NCBI GenBank assembly: GCA_947476515.1
Contig: CANJQZ010000063.1
Coordinates: forward strand, 1-9,147
From: Flavobacteriales bacterium
GTDB taxonomy: Bacteria; Bacteroidota; Bacteroidia; Flavobacteriales_D; Crocinitomicaceae
Direction: 5' to 3'
DNA length: 9,147 bases
The notes below the pieces were generated by a model, which was not told the origin of the DNA, did no database searches, and worked only from the letters and a program-made list of their open reading frames with translations. Each line of letters starts with the position of its first letter. Position 1 is the stretch's first letter. Below are positions 5,372-9,147 of the stretch, in pieces. Made by a program: the position numbers and the translations under genes.

Positions 5372-7792
5372 ATGAAGGTTTCCTATAATTGGCTAAAAAA
5401 ATACTTAGATTTTTCTCTTTCCATCCAGGAAGTTGATGATATATTGACGAAAACAGGACTAGAAGTAGAATCTGTATTGCCCATTGGAAGCGTAGAAGGA
5501 AATTTAAAAGGAATTGTAGTAGGTGAGATACTGAGTTGCACGCAACATCCTAATGCTGATAGATTAAAAATCACACAAGTTACAGTTGGAAATGAAACAC
5601 TACAAATAGTATGTGGAGCTTCAAATGTAGCGCAAGGACAAAAAGTAGCAGTTGCTTTAGTGGGGACAACACTTCACCCAAATCCAAAAGAATCAATTGT
5701 AATCAAAGAAGCTAAGATTAGAGGAGAAGCTTCTTTCGGAATGCTTTGCGCAGAAGATGAATTGGGCATCGGAAATTCACACGATGGAATACTAATTCTC
5801 GATAATACATTGCAGAATGGAACGCCACTTTCAGAGGTGATTAAATTGACTCCTGATTTTCAAATTGAAATTGGTTTAACGCCAAACCGATCAGATGCCA
5901 TGGGACATATTGGTGTCGCTCGAGATTTAAAAGCGTATCTCAATTACCACTGCAACTCCAAACTAGAAATTAATTGGCCCGAATTAAGTACCTTAAACAC
6001 TAAAGATCAGGCTACTGTTCAAATTAATATTTCAGCTACGGAGGCCTGTAATCGTTATTGTGGGGCAGTAATCTCTAATGTCAAAATAGCTCCATCTCCT
6101 GAATGGCTTCAAACTGCCTTGACCTCAATTGGTTTAGAACCAATAAATAATGTAGTTGATGTTACCAATTATGTAATGCGTGAATTAGGGACACCACTTC
6201 ATGCTTTTGACTTGAATGCTATTGGATCAGAAATAATCGTGCGTAAAGCCAATCCTTCAGAACAGTTGATCACTTTAGATGGCGTAGAAAGAAAACTTCA
6301 TGCAGATGATTTAATTATCGCAAACAAAAATGAAGCCCTGTGTTTGGCTGGACTTATGGGAGGAAAAGCTTCTGGAGTTTCTAATGAAACACAGTCTATT
6401 TTCTTGGAATCAGCCAATTTTGACGCCGTAAGCATTAGAAAAATGGCCAAAAGACATGGCTTAAATACAGATGCTAGCTTTAGATTTGAAAGAGGTGTCG
6501 ACCCTGAATTGACCTACTTTGCTTTGAATAGAGCGATTGATTTAATTGTTACGATTACTGGAGGAACATTAACCGGTGGAACAATTGATAAAATCATTAA
6601 TCCAATTCAAGCCGCTAAGATCAACATCAATCTCACCCATATCAACACGCTAATTGGACTAGAATTAAGCAGTATTGATATTGAAACCATACTCCAAGCT
6701 TTAGACTTTAAAATCATTAGCAAGAATCAAGAGGATTGGGAAATCGTGTCGCCAAGCTATCGCACTGATGTAAGGCGTGAAGCAGATGTAATTGAAGAAG
6801 TCATTAGAATTGTTGGCTTTGATGCGATTCCAATTCCACAAAAATGGAGTTTTTCTGCTGCGCCCTATGATGGACTCAGCAAACATCAATTTCAAAGTAA
6901 TGTAAGTGAGTTTTTTGTTGCTAAAGGTTTTTCTGAAATCATGATGAACTCCCTGAGTAAAGGAGCTTATGCTGAGTTAAATCCAGCAACTGTAACACAA
7001 GCTGTTCGTATTTTGAATCCTTTGAGTAGTGATCTGAATACGATGCGCCAAAACATGGCTTTTGGTTTACTTGAAACCATTGCTTACAATCAAAATAGAC
7101 AACAAGCAGACATGAAAATCTTTGAATTCGGAAGTTCCTATGCAAAGATTAATGACCAATATCAGCAAGAAAATCATTTGGCATTGGCTATTTCAGGTCG
7201 AAAAGAAATTGAATCTTGGAACAATTCAAATGACGCAAGCAACTTCTTTACCCTTAAAGGTGCTGTTATTTCGCTTCTCAATCGTTATGGGATTGGTAAA
7301 ACAGTTGAGGATAATCTAAGTTCATCAAGTTATTATTCAGATGGTTTAAGCCTTAGTCATGATGGACAAACCTTGGTAACTATTGGCATCGTCAGTAAGT
7401 CGATTCAAAAATATTTTGATGTAAAGAACGAAGTGTATATCGCTATCTTTAATTGGGATTTATTACACAACCTAGCAAAGAAACAAGAGTCCGTTTTTAG
7501 TGAATTACCTAAAACATTTGAAGTGAGACGCGATTTCTCTTTATTGATGGAACACAACATTACTTATAAGCAATTAAAAGATATTGCTTTAAAATCATGC
7601 GATAAATACCTTAAAGAAGTGCGTTTATTTGATGTTTATATTGGCGAAAAAATTGGCTCAGATAAAAAATCTTATGCTTTATCCTTCCATTTTCAAGATC
7701 AAGAGCATACATTAACGGATCAAATAGTGGATCCATTGATGGAAAATATTCGCAAGCAATTTGAAAAACAATTAGGGGTAAGCTTAAGATAG
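5372..7792 (+). CDS. pheT: Phenylalanine--tRNA ligase beta subunit
   Basis: This encodes a complete 806-residue PheT, the beta subunit of the cytoplasmic alpha2-beta2 enzyme that charges tRNA-Phe with phenylalanine using ATP. Domains in order: the N-terminal MKVSYNWLKKYL start; an EMAP/tRNA-binding OB fold (about 42-150, with HPNADRL at 59-65); LTPNRSDAMGH (169-179); the B3/B4 editing domain (about 220-395, with NNVVDVTNYVM at 259-269, HAFD at 277-280 and RFERGVDP at 371-378); the B5 domain (about 412-486, with PSYRTDVRREAD at 461-472); a catalytic-like core (about 490-700); and the C-terminal ferredoxin-fold anticodon-binding domain (about 712-806). Length is normal for the family. The upstream neighbour is divergent, so pheS is not immediately upstream; unlinked pheS and pheT are common in Bacteroidota. 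The start lacks a Shine-Dalgarno and is preceded by an A/T-rich leader. No frameshift or missing motif was seen. Confidence 0.98.
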   Translation: MKVSYNWLKKYLDFSLSIQEVDDILTKTGLEVESVLPIGSVEGNLKGIVVGEILSCTQHPNADRLKITQVTVGNETLQIVCGASNVAQGQKVAVALVGTTLHPNPKESIVIKEAKIRGEASFGMLCAEDELGIGNSHDGILILDNTLQNGTPLSEVIKLTPDFQIEIGLTPNRSDAMGHIGVARDLKAYLNYHCNSKLEINWPELSTLNTKDQATVQINISATEACNRYCGAVISNVKIAPSPEWLQTALTSIGLEPINNVVDVTNYVMRELGTPLHAFDLNAIGSEIIVRKANPSEQLITLDGVERKLHADDLIIANKNEALCLAGLMGGKASGVSNETQSIFLESANFDAVSIRKMAKRHGLNTDASFRFERGVDPELTYFALNRAIDLIVTITGGTLTGGTIDKIINPIQAAKININLTHINTLIGLELSSIDIETILQALDFKIISKNQEDWEIVSPSYRTDVRREADVIEEVIRIVGFDAIPIPQKWSFSAAPYDGLSKHQFQSNVSEFFVAKGFSEIMMNSLSKGAYAELNPATVTQAVRILNPLSSDLNTMRQNMAFGLLETIAYNQNRQQADMKIFEFGSSYAKINDQYQQENHLALAISGRKEIESWNNSNDASNFFTLKGAVISLLNRYGIGKTVEDNLSSSSYYSDGLSLSHDGQTLVTIGIVSKSIQKYFDVKNEVYIAIFNWDLLHNLAKKQESVFSELPKTFEVRRDFSLLMEHNITYKQLKDIALKSCDKYLKEVRLFDVYIGEKIGSDKKSYALSFHFQDQEHTLTDQIVDPLMENIRKQFEKQLGVSLR

Positions 7793-7811
7793 ACTCAAAA
7801 AGTTGCTTAAA

Positions 7812-8186
7812 TTAAGTACTTTGTATACTTTCTAAGAAACGATTGAGATTGACATTATTCGTTAATTCATCAGCCCCTACAATTAGGATAGTTTTACACT
7901 TATTTACAGCGATCCACAATTCTAGGTTATTCTTCCCTACAGAAAGCGTCCCATTGATGTCAATATTATGTATTGGTTTTTGAAGTTTATCAAATACAGA
8001 TTTATATTCAATAATATCTCTTGTTAAATGCTGATTTTGATTGAAGATGAGCAGGCTTTCCATCGACACTAAATCCAAATGACGATCACTCAACATCAAC
8101 AATTCATCACAATTTGCTTTTGCCCACTCCGCAATATAATTTGTAAACTTTGATCCTGTCCTTAAAATAATTTTATCCACCAACAT
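7812..8186 (-). CDS. Hypothetical protein, 124 residues, alpha/beta
   Basis: I do not recognise this protein. The ORF starts at ATG 8186, 37 bases after the stop of the arginine decarboxylase, with no hairpin terminator between, so the two are probably co-transcribed. The sequence alternates predicted strands and helices: KIILR near the start, DELLML (28-33), SLLIFNQ (44-50), a helix over about 54-70 ending KLQKPI, and KTILIVGAD (98-106). That suggests a small cytosolic alpha/beta, possibly Rossmann-like, fold. There is no signal peptide or membrane segment, and I see no nucleotide-binding loop or metal-ligand motif I would trust. Bacteroidota often place agmatinase after arginine decarboxylase, and this is not an agmatinase. 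The stop lies 19 bases from the pheT stop, tail to tail, with no convincing terminator between. Coding status rests on plausible composition, length and context. Confidence 0.62.
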   Translation of the reverse strand: MLVDKIILRTGSKFTNYIAEWAKANCDELLMLSDRHLDLVSMESLLIFNQNQHLTRDIIEYKSVFDKLQKPIHNIDINGTLSVGKNNLELWIAVNKCKTILIVGADELTNNVNLNRFLESIQST

Positions 8187-8223
8187 AACACCCTGACACT
8201 AATAATATTTATAAAAAAGTAAT

Positions 8224-9147
8224 TTATTTCTGAGCGTTGTAGCCTAGAATATTGAGATAATCTGCAGCTGTTTGCTCCTCACTAAACAAAGAAGTTTCGA
8301 TCTTGCCATCCTCATCACGCTTAATCAAAATATGTTTTGGCTCTGGAATCAAACAATGTTTTAGTCCACCAAATCCACCAATGGTCTCTTGATATGCACC
8401 TGTATTAAAGAAACCAATAAACAATTCTTTCTGCTTGTCAAATTTCGGCAAATAGATGGCATTGGAATGTTGTTCTGAATTATAGTAATCATCACTATCA
8501 CAAGTTAATCCACCCAACAAAACTCTTTCATAGTCGTCATTCCAACGGTTGATTGGCAGCATAATAAAACGCTGATTGATCGCCCAAGTATCCGGAAGAT
8601 TGGTCATAAAAGAAGAGTCGATCATATTCCATTTCTCTCTATCATTTTGTTGCTTTTGATGCAAAATACTGAAGATAGCGCCACCACTCTCGCCGACAGT
8701 AAAAGAACCAAATTCAGTTACAATGTTAGGCTCTGGAATGTCATTATCGGTACAAACGCGTTTCACTTGCGTTAAAATTTCTCTCACCATATAGGCGTAA
8801 TCGAAGTCAAAGGCCAATGATTTTTTAATTGGAAAACCACCTCCAATATTCAAAGTATCTAATTCTGGACAAAGTTTTTTTAGATCGCTATAAATACGAA
8901 GACATTTTGTTAATTCATTCCAATAATAAGCAGTGTCATTAATTCCTGTATTGATGAAAAAATGAAGCATTTTCACTTTAACTCTAGGATTTTCTTGAAG
9001 TATCGCTTTATAAAACGGAACAATCTCACGATAACGAATACCCAATCGCGAGGTATAGAATTCAAATTTTGGTTCTTCTTCAGAAGCAATACGAATTCCA
9101 ATATGTATATCTTTTTCAGTGCGAGAAAGCAATTGATTTAACTCATC
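8224..9147 (-). CDS. speA: Arginine decarboxylase, PLP fold type III, 5'-truncated by window
   Basis: This is the C-terminal 307 residues of a Bacteroidota-type biosynthetic arginine decarboxylase, which makes agmatine from arginine as the first step of polyamine synthesis. The frame stays open through the window edge (the first codons read DELNQLLSRTEKD), so the start and the N-terminal part with the PLP-binding lysine lie outside. Family features of the alanine-racemase-fold decarboxylases are visible: LNIGGGF with the phosphate-binding glycines at 8836-8844; TEFGSFTVGESGGAI; the catalytic-loop motif GGLTCDSDD, whose cysteine codon is at 8500-8502; and FFNTGAYQ with the GAY motif at 8392-8400, which contributes to the partner active site in the dimer. 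The C-terminus ends normally at TAA 8224-8226. Decarboxylation of another basic amino acid or carboxyspermidine is the alternative for this fold, but the overall pattern fits arginine. A small hypothetical gene follows on the same strand. Confidence 0.9.
   Translation of the reverse strand, partial: DELNQLLSRTEKDIHIGIRIASEEEPKFEFYTSRLGIRYREIVPFYKAILQENPRVKVKMLHFFINTGINDTAYYWNELTKCLRIYSDLKKLCPELDTLNIGGGFPIKKSLAFDFDYAYMVREILTQVKRVCTDNDIPEPNIVTEFGSFTVGESGGAIFSILHQKQQNDREKWNMIDSSFMTNLPDTWAINQRFIMLPINRWNDDYERVLLGGLTCDSDDYYNSEQHSNAIYLPKFDKQKELFIGFFNTGAYQETIGGFGGLKHCLIPEPKHILIKRDEDGKIETSLFSEEQTAADYLNILGYNAQK

Noticed and set aside
7793..7840. Terminator between pheT and the convergent small ORF
   Set aside because: Only weak AT-rich partial dyads such as AAGTA/TACTT are present, without a GC stem or a matching T-tract.

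Overview
The window looks like chromosomal DNA from a Bacteroidota bacterium, most likely a flavobacterial-type lineage. The base composition is AT-rich. Promoters carry the phylum-specific TAnnTTTG -7 element, and most starts lack a strong Shine-Dalgarno. The gene families also fit: a TonB-dependent receptor with a carboxypeptidase-like N-terminal domain followed by a DUF4249 lipoprotein, and a Bacteroidota-type arginine decarboxylase. Genus and species cannot be named from this sequence alone.

Layout, left to right. Positions 1-328 contain no convincing gene. They hold a perfect 83-bp tandem duplication (88-170 and 173-255), each copy ending in a terminator-like hairpin, and then a 16-bp inverted repeat that merges into a bidirectional terminator at about 289-327. 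That terminator serves a minus-strand tRNA-Arg(ACG) at 329-402. The tRNA promoter lies back to back with the promoter of a plus-strand nitroreductase-family flavoprotein (521-1108). A small secreted outer-membrane beta-barrel protein (1141-1902) follows on the same strand. It ends tail to tail, with one base between stops, against a minus-strand pair of a TonB-dependent receptor (2829-5225) and a DUF4249 lipoprotein (1904-2827). That pair is tightly coupled (TAA-T-ATG) and looks like a two-component outer-membrane module of unknown substrate. A 146-bp divergent intergenic region separates it from a complete plus-strand pheT (5372-7792). On the right, a 5'-truncated arginine decarboxylase (8224-9147) and a small unrecognised ORF (7812-8186) read leftwards, probably in one transcript, and converge on pheT.

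Most of the window is ordinary housekeeping and outer-membrane content, and I see no defence, mobile or CRISPR system. The parts that deserve a second look are the duplicated terminator-bearing repeat next to the tRNA, the consistently very short predicted 5' leaders, the stop-over-stop convergent gene ends with an inverted repeat across them, and the uncharacterised 124-residue protein downstream of the arginine decarboxylase.
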